Positions 52,982-60,780 of a stretch of 64,000 nt of DNA are shown here, piece after piece. Where the stretch lies: contig CANMWT010000004.1 in assembly GCA_947501635.1 (NCBI GenBank), positions 1 through 64,000 of the forward strand. Direction: 5' to 3'. Made by a program: the position numbers and the translations under genes. The notes under the pieces are model-generated. The model did not search any database. It was not told the DNA's origin and was given only the letters and a program-made list of their open reading frames with translations. This DNA is from an uncultured Roseobacter sp. GTDB taxonomy: Bacteria > Pseudomonadota > Alphaproteobacteria > Rhodobacterales > Rhodobacteraceae. The stretch's first letter is position 1. Each line of letters begins with the position of its first letter.

Positions 52982-54295
52982 CTAAAAATCCTTGCGTCCA
53001 ATCGACGTATAGGCGGTGAAGCCCGCCTGCGCTGCGTCTTCCGCCGAGTATACGTTGCGCAAATCCGCCATTGTCGCCACGCGCATCGATTTCGCAAGTC
53101 GTTCAAGGTCGAGACCCCTGAATTCGTTCCACTCGGTCAGGATCAACACGACATCCGCGCCTTCAGCAGCGGCATAGGCATCTTCCATCCAGGTCACCCC
53201 CGGCAAAAGAGCGGCCCCTTCGGCTTCGCCTTGGGGGTCAACCACGCGGACCGTGGCACCATTGCCAACCAGCGCCGGCACGATCGTCAGCGAAGGCGCT
53301 TCGCGCATGTCATCGGTATTGGGTTTAAAGGTAACGCCCAGTACAGCAATGGTTTTCCCGTTCGGAGACCCCCCGCAGATATCAAAAACCTTGTCCACCA
53401 TCCGGCGTTTGACTTCGTCATTCACTTTGATCACGGTTTCGGTCAACTGCATCGGAACAGCATGATCCTGTCCGATGCGTGCCAGCGCCCGGGTATCTTT
53501 GGGAAAGCAGCTGCCGCCGTACCCCGGGCCTGCATGAAGAAACTTCGGACCAATCCGACCGTCTGATCCCATTCCTTTTGAAACGGCTTTGATATCCGCC
53601 CCAGTTCGCTCGCAAAGCGCTGCGATCTCATTGATGAAGGTGATCTTTGTAGCCAGAAAGGCATTTGCGGCGTATTTGATCATCTCGGCGCTTTCCAGAT
53701 CGGTCGTCATGATCGGGAAGTCACGCAGATAGAGCGGGCGGTAGATCAGTTGCATCACCTCAGCCGCGCGCTCGTTTTCCACCCCAACGACAATCCGGTC
53801 AGGGCGCATGAAATCGTCGATTGCAGCACCTTCGCGCAAGAATTCAGGGTTTGAGGCCACATCGAAATCGGCCTTCGGGTTGGTGCGGGCGATGACCTCT
53901 TTGACCTGACGATTTGTGCCGACGGGCACTGTCGATTTGGTGACGATCACGGCATAGCCGGTCAGCGCTTGTGCAATCTCTTCTGCAGCCGTCATGACAT
54001 AGGTCAGATCGGCATGTCCGTCGCCGCGCCGTGTCGGCGTGCCCACTGCCACAAAGATTGCCGCGGCCCCATCGACCGCTTCGGCAATATCGCCGGTAAA
54101 GGACAATCGCCCGGCCTCGATATTGCGCGCCATAAGCTCGTCAAGCCCGGGTTCATAGATAGGGACCTCTCCGGCGCGCAGAAGCGCCAGCTTGCCCGCG
54201 TCTTTCTCAACACAGATGACGTCATGGCCGAAGTCAGAAAAACAAATTCCCGACACCAACCCGACGTAACCCGCTCCAATAACAGTGATTTTCAT
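52982..54295 (-). CDS. ugd: UDP-glucose 6-dehydrogenase
   Basis: The 437-residue NAD-dependent enzyme makes UDP-glucuronic acid from UDP-glucose in two oxidations. The Rossmann fold begins ITVIGAGYVGLVSGICFSDF, with VAVGTPTRRGDG and the catalytic cysteine in GPGYGGSCFPKDTRAL (about residues 256-271), then VLGVTFKPNTDDMREAPS for the second nucleotide-binding domain. Length is normal. It is divergent from manC across 339 bases and lies on the opposite strand from manB, so the polysaccharide genes are in at least three transcription units. The product supplies an acidic sugar to the exopolysaccharide. Confidence 0.92.
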   Translation of the reverse strand: MKITVIGAGYVGLVSGICFSDFGHDVICVEKDAGKLALLRAGEVPIYEPGLDELMARNIEAGRLSFTGDIAEAVDGAAAIFVAVGTPTRRGDGHADLTYVMTAAEEIAQALTGYAVIVTKSTVPVGTNRQVKEVIARTNPKADFDVASNPEFLREGAAIDDFMRPDRIVVGVENERAAEVMQLIYRPLYLRDFPIMTTDLESAEMIKYAANAFLATKITFINEIAALCERTGADIKAVSKGMGSDGRIGPKFLHAGPGYGGSCFPKDTRALARIGQDHAVPMQLTETVIKVNDEVKRRMVDKVFDICGGSPNGKTIAVLGVTFKPNTDDMREAPSLTIVPALVGNGATVRVVDPQGEAEGAALLPGVTWMEDAYAAAEGADVVLILTEWNEFRGLDLERLAKSMRVATMADLRNVYSAEDAAQAGFTAYTSIGRKDF

Positions 54296-54634
54296 GAATA
54301 AGACAGTCTTTCAGTTTGAATAAACTATACACGCTGGAAGTTACGTGACCGGTTGACCGGCACCTGTAGCCGTGCACGGGCCGACCAGCGCCGTTCGCTT
54401 GCACGTCACCAAAGAACAGCCATGCGCGTGCACAGAAGCTCCTGCCGAGACGCCGCAGTTCATTTGTGAATTCATCCGGTCCAACATGCAACACCTCCAA
54501 CTTGATTGGTATTTGCAACCTGTGCTTATCTTGCATATCCCCAATGTCCAAGACCAGATGTGTCCCAAAGCTTTTTATGAGTAATGCGCTTTTTGAGGGC
54601 GCGCTCCTGCCGGAGCGATTAAGGAGATGAGTTG
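54296..54634. promoter_or_regulatory. Divergent regulatory region between ugd and manC
   Basis: 339 bases with no convincing gene. Several short GC-rich inverted repeats occur between 54340 and 54400 (including GACCGGTTGACCGG-type sequence and an ACAGGTGCCGG/CGGCACCTGT-like stretch). An AT-richer part from about 54500 leads to the manC ribosome-binding site AAGGAG at 54621-54626. Promoters for both genes are expected here but cannot be placed exactly. Confidence 0.4.
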
Positions 54635-56077
54635 ATGGCAGCAAGACAGATCATTTATCCGGTACTTCTTGCCGGTGGTTCGGGCACGCGGCTTTGGCCG
54701 TTATCCCGCAAGGGCTACCCAAAGCAGTTCTCGTCTCTTGTTCAGGACACCAGCTTGTTTCAGGCCTCTGCCGAAAGGCTGCAAGGGCCTGCTTTCGCGA
54801 ATCCCGTCGTGGTGACCAATTCGGACTTTCGTTTCATTGTCACCGAACAGCTTGCAAATGCAGGGATCGATCCCGGTGCTATCCTGATTGAGCCGACGGG
54901 CCGAAACACCGCACCTGCGGTTCTGGCCGCAGCGCTGCATCTGAACGAGGCGGACCCTGACGGTTTAATGCTGGTTGCCCCCTCCGATCATGTTATCCCA
55001 AACCGCGATGCGTTTCAGAGCGCCGTTCAGACCGCGGTGAGTGCCGCTCAGAACGGCAGGCTTGTCACCTTCGGAATTACACCAGACCGGCCCGAAACAG
55101 GCTATGGTTATCTCGAGCTTGATGGCGGCGCAAAAACCGCTGACGTTGTTGCACTTAAGCGGTTTGTGGAAAAACCGGACCTTTCAACGGCCGAAAAAAT
55201 GCTGGCTGAGGGGAATTACCTTTGGAATGCGGGCATATTCCTGTTTTCGGTCAAGGATATTCTCGAGGCGTTTGAGACCCATGCACCGGACATGCTGGTT
55301 GCCGTGCGCCGTGCGCTTGAAGAAGCCAAGACCGACCTTGGCTTTATTCGCCTTGCGGCGGCGCCTTGGGAAGAGGCTGAGAATGTCTCGATCGACTATG
55401 CCGTCATGGAGAAATCAGATGCTTTGTCGGTTGTGCCCTTTGGGCAGGGGTGGTCTGATCTGGGAGGCTGGGATGCGGTCTGGCGCGAAACCAGCCCTGA
55501 CGAGAGGGGCGTTGCGCTTAGCGGTGAGGCGACAGCGATAGACTGTGACGATACGCTGTTACGGTCCGAGTCTGACCGGCAGGTTATCGTTGGTCTCGGA
55601 TTAAAGAATGTAATCGCCGTGGCCATGCCAGACGCGGTGCTGGTTGCCGACAAATCGCGCGCGCAGGATGTCAAACTCGCGGTGGATAAGCTCAAGTCCA
55701 AAGGCGTAGCACAGGCCGAAACCTTCCCGCGCGATCACCGGCCGTGGGGATGGTTTGAAAGTCTGGTCGTCGGAGACCGGTTTCAGGTAAAGCGCATTGT
55801 CGTTCACCCTGGTGCCGCACTGTCGCTGCAAAGCCATCATCACCGGGCGGAGCACTGGATCGTTGTTGAAGGTACTGCAAAGGTGACCATCGACGAAACC
55901 GTTCAGCTGGTGACAGAAAACCAATCTGTCTACATCCCGCTGGGGGCGGTGCACCGCATGGAAAACCCCGGCAAGCTGCCGATGGTTTTGATTGAGGTGC
56001 AGACAGGTGCTTACCTCGGTGAAGACGATATCATCCGTTATGAGGACGTCTACGCCCGAGACCCTTCGGACACTTGA
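54635..56077 (+). CDS. manC: Mannose-1-phosphate guanylyltransferase / mannose-6-phosphate isomerase
   Basis: The 480-residue bifunctional enzyme starts at ATG 54635 (the open frame also includes a TTG one codon earlier), set by AAGGAG. The nucleotidyltransferase half begins PVLLAGGSGTRLWPLSRKGY, with FVEKPDLSTAEKML and YAVMEKSDALSVVPFGQGWSD, and makes GDP-mannose. The C-terminal cupin (from RPWGWFESLVVGDRFQVKRI) has HHHRAEHWIVVEGTAKV and performs fructose-6-P/mannose-6-P isomerisation. Length matches AlgA/ManC (about 470-480). With manB it forms the complete GDP-mannose branch. It is convergent with the BY-kinase-like gene. Confidence 0.92.
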   Translation: MAARQIIYPVLLAGGSGTRLWPLSRKGYPKQFSSLVQDTSLFQASAERLQGPAFANPVVVTNSDFRFIVTEQLANAGIDPGAILIEPTGRNTAPAVLAAALHLNEADPDGLMLVAPSDHVIPNRDAFQSAVQTAVSAAQNGRLVTFGITPDRPETGYGYLELDGGAKTADVVALKRFVEKPDLSTAEKMLAEGNYLWNAGIFLFSVKDILEAFETHAPDMLVAVRRALEEAKTDLGFIRLAAAPWEEAENVSIDYAVMEKSDALSVVPFGQGWSDLGGWDAVWRETSPDERGVALSGEATAIDCDDTLLRSESDRQVIVGLGLKNVIAVAMPDAVLVADKSRAQDVKLAVDKLKSKGVAQAETFPRDHRPWGWFESLVVGDRFQVKRIVVHPGAALSLQSHHHRAEHWIVVEGTAKVTIDETVQLVTENQSVYIPLGAVHRMENPGKLPMVLIEVQTGAYLGEDDIIRYEDVYARDPSDT

Positions 56078-56153
56078 AAGTGCTCATGCGGACAAGCCGC
56101 CGCGTGAGCGGTGTCGCCTGCGGGGCATGTCAGCAATAAACTCCAACATCGGA

Positions 56154-56969
56154 TCAGATGGTGGCGTAGGTTTGGTTGTCCTTGCTGCGGAAGGCATTGA
56201 GCACCGTGCCGACAATGTTGGTGTATTCCGCGACTTCGCGTTCGCACGTGTCGAAATGGCCATATTTGGTGTTGCCTGCCCGCGCGACGATCAACGCGCA
56301 GTCGACGTTTTTGAGAAACGCTCGGGTATTGTCGCCCACAAGGATCGAGGGCATGTCGTAGATCGTAATGTCAGGGGCATAGGTCTGGTGGATTTCTTCC
56401 AGCGTTTCATACGTCCGCTCAGACAGCATGATTTGCGTGGGGTCCGGTTCGCTGCGGTTGGACATGGACATGGCGACGTTCTCACCAACGCGCACGGCCT
56501 GTTCGGCAAAGGGCACCTGACCCGATAGCATGTCAGCGATGTCATGCTCGGGCGAGAACCCCAGAAAGTCGTCTATGCGCGGGTCTTGTAGATCCAGGTC
56601 GAACAATATGGTCCGCAGCCCACTTTGACGCCCAAGGCCAAGCGCCAGATTGCAGGCGAGGGTCGTCTTGCCGCACTTTGGCATCGGCGAGGTGATCGCA
56701 AGACTGGTCCAGCCATTCTGCTGCATCTGCAACAGTACTTTGGTGCGCAGAATGTCGAATGGTGTGGCCGATTTACTGGGCTGGCGCGTTACCACATGGT
56801 TGGTCCGAAGCGCGTCGCTTGTCGGTTCGATCTCGGTCAATGCCTGCCACATGCGCGCACGGCGGTCACCGCTGACACGGGTGTCCGGGTCCCGCAGCGA
56901 TTGCGTTGGAAGTGTCGCGCGTCCTCGGCGGTTGCGGGCTTTTTCCAGAGCGGCTTGTAACTTTTCCAT
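56154..56969 (-). CDS. BY-kinase-like (CpsD/CapB/Wzc C-terminal type) ATPase
   Basis: The 271-residue P-loop protein belongs to the polysaccharide co-polymerase partner family. Walker A is ITSPMPKCGKTTLACNLALG (about 93-112), Walker A' is LFDLDLQDP, and Walker B-like DITIYDMPSILVGDN follows. Active bacterial tyrosine kinases end in a tyrosine-rich cluster. Here the tail (NAFRSKDNQTYATI) has a single tyrosine, so autophosphorylation control may be reduced or absent. It lies 19 bases downstream of the chain-length gene on the same strand, and the two would form a split Wzc. XrtA-associated tyrosine autokinases are the nearest family by context. Confidence 0.8.
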   Translation of the reverse strand: MEKLQAALEKARNRRGRATLPTQSLRDPDTRVSGDRRARMWQALTEIEPTSDALRTNHVVTRQPSKSATPFDILRTKVLLQMQQNGWTSLAITSPMPKCGKTTLACNLALGLGRQSGLRTILFDLDLQDPRIDDFLGFSPEHDIADMLSGQVPFAEQAVRVGENVAMSMSNRSEPDPTQIMLSERTYETLEEIHQTYAPDITIYDMPSILVGDNTRAFLKNVDCALIVARAGNTKYGHFDTCEREVAEYTNIVGTVLNAFRSKDNQTYATI

Positions 56970-56988
56970 GTGTACGACTTTCGTATTT

Positions 56989-58536
56989 TCAGGTCAGGCC
57001 GAGGCGATCAAAAACTCTGTTGGCGAGCACGTCGAGCGGCATATAGAATGAATCGACATACCAAAGCAGCGCCGGCACACCAATCATTACAGCAAGACAT
57101 GCGCCTGCCAGTATGCTGCGCCTGAGCAGGCGTTCGCGCCGGCTCTCCATATAGGGAATAACGGCCAGCGGTATAATGCCAAACCGCGAATTCAGCTCAT
57201 CCGGACGGCGGATGACCCGGTTCAGCAACTCCAGCAGGAAGAAAAAGCCGACAGCCAGCAAGAGCCCCGCGCCAACGCCGGCGGCAACCAGTTTGAGACG
57301 GTTAGGACCCGATGGTGTTTGTGGCACGTTAGCGTTTTCCAGCACCGTGATCCTTTCGCCCTGCGCGCTGACCTCGATGCGTTCGGAGACCAGCGAGCGG
57401 TTCAGGTTCACGACAGCTTCATTGTAGCGCGTCTGGATCGCGTCATAGTCGCGTTCGAGCCGTTCAAGGATGATTGCGTTACCTGCAGTCGCCTGAATAG
57501 TGGCCTCGAGCCGATCAAGTTCGGTTTCGACGTCGGACAATTCTTCGCGCAGGGTTTCCACGCGCTGGTCCATTTCCGCGACCGCAAGCTGTAGTGTCGA
57601 CGGCGGGTTTGGCGCGTCCGGCGTGCTTGGGGTCTGGCTGGTCGCCTGCTGTGCAATGGCGGCTTCCAGTTGCTTGATGCGATTCGACAAAAGAACGATA
57701 CGCGGATTGGTTTCCGAATAAACACTCAGCGCCGCCTGAAGCTGCGACTGCAACTCGCTTAACTGTCGTTCTTGGGGCGTTTGAGGCTCTGCTGCGGTGC
57801 CTGTCACCTGTCCGGTTGTCTCGTATATCGCAACAAGATCGCGGCGTTGCTTGTCGATAGAGGCAATCTCGCGTTCAAGCCGCGCCTGGCGCTCCTGCAA
57901 CAAGGCCTGACGGTTTTGACGATAGTTCAGATCGCCGGGCAATGCGTCGCCGTTTTCGTTCTTGAAATTCACGATCTCGATGCTTTGTGCTTCCAGATCG
58001 TCTTTCAGGCGCTCGACCTCCTGCCGGAAGAAGGCCAGCGTACTTTCGGTCCGATCAATTCTGAACTGCGTGCTTTCCTGCAGGATCAGAGTGACATACT
58101 CGTTCACAACGTTTGCCGCGATGATTGCACTGCGCGCTTGGAAGGAAACTCTCATCAAGGTCGCTTCGTTGCTGCGCCCACCGGTGCGGCTGATACGCGT
58201 CTGACCGCGCATCTCCCGAACGATTTCATCTGGCGTCATGTCGCTCACATTTTCGAACACATTGTGCTTGCGCGCGATGTCCAGCATGTTTGCCCGTGTG
58301 GTCAGACGTTCTTCGATGACCTGCAGCTGCTGGTCTGTGTCGACCTGCATGGTCGTGCGCAGCATGTTTTCGGGTATGCGTGCTTCTTCCACCAGCAGGC
58401 GGGCCGAAGTCGAATAGGTTGGCGGCAGTTTCAGCGCCGCTACACTGGCGGTCACACTGCAAATGAGAAACAACGCCATCATTGCAGGAAGGCGTTTTAG
58501 AAAAAGACGCCAGTAAAACTGAAAATCCATATTCAT
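56989..58536 (-). CDS. Polysaccharide chain-length determinant (Wzz/GNVR family, XrtA-type)
   Basis: The 515-residue inner-membrane protein has a helix near residues 14-34 (RLPAMMALFLICSVTASVAAL), the Wzz motif region (PPTYSTSARLLVEEARIP), a long periplasmic coiled coil (~150-400, e.g. YRQNRQALLQERQARLEREI and VAEMDQRVETLREELSDVET), the GNVR-like segment ENANVPQTPSGPNRLKLVAA, and C-terminal helices at ~428-448 and ~478-500. It sets polymer length together with the BY-kinase-like ATPase and the Wza-type export protein. It overlaps the ExeA-like gene by ATGA. Confidence 0.85.
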   Translation of the reverse strand: MNMDFQFYWRLFLKRLPAMMALFLICSVTASVAALKLPPTYSTSARLLVEEARIPENMLRTTMQVDTDQQLQVIEERLTTRANMLDIARKHNVFENVSDMTPDEIVREMRGQTRISRTGGRSNEATLMRVSFQARSAIIAANVVNEYVTLILQESTQFRIDRTESTLAFFRQEVERLKDDLEAQSIEIVNFKNENGDALPGDLNYRQNRQALLQERQARLEREIASIDKQRRDLVAIYETTGQVTGTAAEPQTPQERQLSELQSQLQAALSVYSETNPRIVLLSNRIKQLEAAIAQQATSQTPSTPDAPNPPSTLQLAVAEMDQRVETLREELSDVETELDRLEATIQATAGNAIILERLERDYDAIQTRYNEAVVNLNRSLVSERIEVSAQGERITVLENANVPQTPSGPNRLKLVAAGVGAGLLLAVGFFFLLELLNRVIRRPDELNSRFGIIPLAVIPYMESRRERLLRRSILAGACLAVMIGVPALLWYVDSFYMPLDVLANRVFDRLGLT

Positions 58537-59423
58537 TCGGCGACCTTACTCGGGATATCAATCGGGTTCTTTAGGTACAGCGGCAGTGGTCTGGTAGGCA
58601 AAATCACACCATCGTTCAACAGTTCCTTAATCGTTCTTACCGTCACTGTGCTGCGACCGGCGCTGGCCGTGTAAACTAACGTAAGGTCGCATATCTTGTT
58701 GATGACGCGTGGAATGCCCTGAGATGTTTCATGGATAAGGCGCATGGCCTGCGTGCTGATTTCCTGTCCGGTGCCGCCGACATGTGTCAGGCGGTGGCGG
58801 ATGTACTGCCGCGTGGTCGTCAGGTCCATGGGCTCAAGATGGTATGTTGCAGTGACGCGCTGCGCGAACTGGCGCAGAGACGGATCGGTGATACGAACCC
58901 GAAGTTCGGGCTGGCCAACCAGTATCAATTGCAGGATTTCATCTTTGTTTGAGTTGATGTTTGTCAACATTCTTAACTCTTCGAGCGCCTCATGGGTCAG
59001 GTTTTGGGCCTCATCGATGATAAGCACCACAAAGCGACCGGCTGCGTATTCGTTGATAACGAAATCCTGAAACTGTTCAAAAAGGGTGACGTAGTCTGCA
59101 GACGGATCAGAGCGCACATCGAGGGCACTCAGAACCCATCGCAGCAAATCCCCGCGCCCGCCTTGAGCGTTCGATATCAGCCCTATGGTTATGTCGTCAG
59201 TGATAAGTTTCAGTAGCGCCTGCACCAGCGTTGTCTTGCCGGTGCCTACTTCTCCGGTGACAACGGTCAGCGGCGCCCGGGTGACAAGCCCGTATTCAAG
59301 TATCGAAAAAGCGCGCAAATGGTCTTTGGACCAGAACAGAAAATCAGGATCCGGCAACAGCGAGAACGGGCGCTCGCTAAAATTGAAATGATCCGTGTAC
59401 AAATTCGGCCGCATCGCACCCAT
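58533..59423 (-). CDS. ExeA/GspA-like AAA ATPase of the exopolysaccharide cluster
   Basis: The 296-residue protein carries the typical opening YTDHFNFSERPFSLLPDPDFLF. Walker A is VTGEVGTGKTTLVQAL, Walker B VVLIIDEAQNLTHEALEELR, sensor region LQLILVGQPELR, then IRHRLTHVGG and GIPRVINKICDLTL. ATG 59414 (MRPNLYTD) is an equally possible start. The short form ends after the AAA core and lacks a peptidoglycan-binding tail. Such ATPases accompany Wzz and BY-kinase genes in exosortase-linked polysaccharide loci. Their precise role is not known. Confidence 0.85.
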   Translation of the reverse strand: MGAMRPNLYTDHFNFSERPFSLLPDPDFLFWSKDHLRAFSILEYGLVTRAPLTVVTGEVGTGKTTLVQALLKLITDDITIGLISNAQGGRGDLLRWVLSALDVRSDPSADYVTLFEQFQDFVINEYAAGRFVVLIIDEAQNLTHEALEELRMLTNINSNKDEILQLILVGQPELRVRITDPSLRQFAQRVTATYHLEPMDLTTTRQYIRHRLTHVGGTGQEISTQAMRLIHETSQGIPRVINKICDLTLVYTASAGRSTVTVRTIKELLNDGVILPTRPLPLYLKNPIDIPSKVAE

Positions 59424-59951
59424 TACTCGATGATAAACATTGTTGATCGCTTACTTATGACTAATACATAATACCGCGTTACGGAAACTGAACGGCGGTT
59501 TTAAGGCATTATTCCCGTAAATGTAACCGCAGTTAGACGCCTGATGCGAATTGTGAGAGCGAATTGAGGGACTTTGTTGCGCCATAGAAAACGCCGGCGG
59601 GTTGATCGTGGCGCGAATCGTGCGTTGTCGCCCAAAGCAACATGGCGAAATTATGGTAGTCGCAGGGCGAGGTTTGGCAAAACACACGTTTTGCGTGCAT
59701 TTTTCACCTGAATGTTTCCATCTTAGGGTCGCAGCATCCACGAAATGGATACAATAACTTAAGAATGCGATGAAAGTTTCGCCGCTCGCATTCGAATTAT
59801 GCGGTCAGGACAGTTACATCTTTATTTGAAGTCTAAAGGATGCTACCCATCTGGTGTTGTGAATGGAACGATGGCAAACGCTGTAAGACCTTTGTGATCG
59901 TTGCGTGTTTTTTGTTCTGGGTAAGAGGGTGGCATTTAGCCTGTTGTGTCT
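59424..59951. promoter_or_regulatory. Divergent AT-rich regulatory region of the exopolysaccharide genes
   Basis: About 520 bases, clearly AT-richer than neighbouring coding DNA, lie between the minus-strand ATPase-Wzz-kinase operon and the plus-strand glycosyltransferase. An inverted repeat GCAAAAC-ACAC-GTTTTGC lies at 59677-59694 and is a candidate operator. No open frame here has a ribosome-binding site or a recognisable product. Promoters for both directions are expected. Confidence 0.5.
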
Positions 59952-60641
59952 ATGACGTTACATTTGTCTAAGATTTCTTCCGATGCGCTGGCCGAAGTCC
60001 AAGGTCCGATCTCGGTAAGTTCAAACAAGTCGGGAAGTATTTATGCCCGTTTTGGTAAACGCCTACTCGATTTGACACTTGTTTTGATGGCCGCGCCAAT
60101 CGTGGTGCCCCTGATCGCCCTTGTCGCGTTGATGATCCTCGCGACGGGCGCTATGCCGTTTTACTCACAGGCACGCGTAGGCAGAGGCGGTACGCCTTTC
60201 CGCATGTGGAAGCTGCGGACAATGGTTACCGATGCGGACCAGCGCCTGGAAGATTATCTTGACGAAAATCCTTGTGCCCGTGCGGAATGGGACGCCACGC
60301 AAAAGCTGAAAGACGATCCGCGCGTCACGCCGTTTGGACGCATTCTCAGGAAAAGTTCCATCGACGAGTTGCCGCAACTCTTTAATGTTTTGTCTGGAAC
60401 AATGTCGCTCGTCGGTCCCCGGCCAATGATGATGCATCAGCGGGCACTCTACACCGGGCGTGCCTATTTCGAATTGCGCCCGGGCATCACTGGCTTTTGG
60501 CAGGTGTCGGACCGGAATGAATGCGCGTTCCAAGACCGCGTGCTGTTCGATAACTCCTACCTGCAGAAAGTGTCACTGAAGACCGACGCGCAGATTCTGA
60601 TCCGGACCATCGGCGTGGTCTACCGCGCGACGGGACACTAA
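59952..60641 (+). CDS. Undecaprenyl-phosphate sugar phosphotransferase (ExoY-type, initiating glycosyltransferase)
   Basis: The 229-residue protein starts at ATG 59952 (GTG 59946 is possible; neither has a clear ribosome-binding site). One N-terminal membrane helix (LLDLTLVLMAAPIVVPLIALVALMILA) precedes the catalytic part typical of polyprenol-P hexose-1-P transferases: GTPFRMWKLRTMVTDAD, LRKSSIDELPQLFNVLSG, TMSLVGPRPMM and LRPGITGFWQVSDRNE. It moves a hexose-1-phosphate, probably galactose or glucose, to undecaprenyl phosphate on the cytoplasmic face, the first step of exopolysaccharide assembly. Length is near ExoY (226). Confidence 0.88.
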   Translation: MTLHLSKISSDALAEVQGPISVSSNKSGSIYARFGKRLLDLTLVLMAAPIVVPLIALVALMILATGAMPFYSQARVGRGGTPFRMWKLRTMVTDADQRLEDYLDENPCARAEWDATQKLKDDPRVTPFGRILRKSSIDELPQLFNVLSGTMSLVGPRPMMMHQRALYTGRAYFELRPGITGFWQVSDRNECAFQDRVLFDNSYLQKVSLKTDAQILIRTIGVVYRATGH

Positions 60642-60780
60642 CGCCTCCTTTCTTCTTATTGTTTCAAAATCAAGCTGTTCAACACACTGTGTCTGCGGTC
60701 TGTACCGTTCGCGCTGGCGGTGTGCGGAACTTTAAGATACTCTCGCCGCGTCTTCGAGAGTTCATGGAGTGGTTGTGTCA

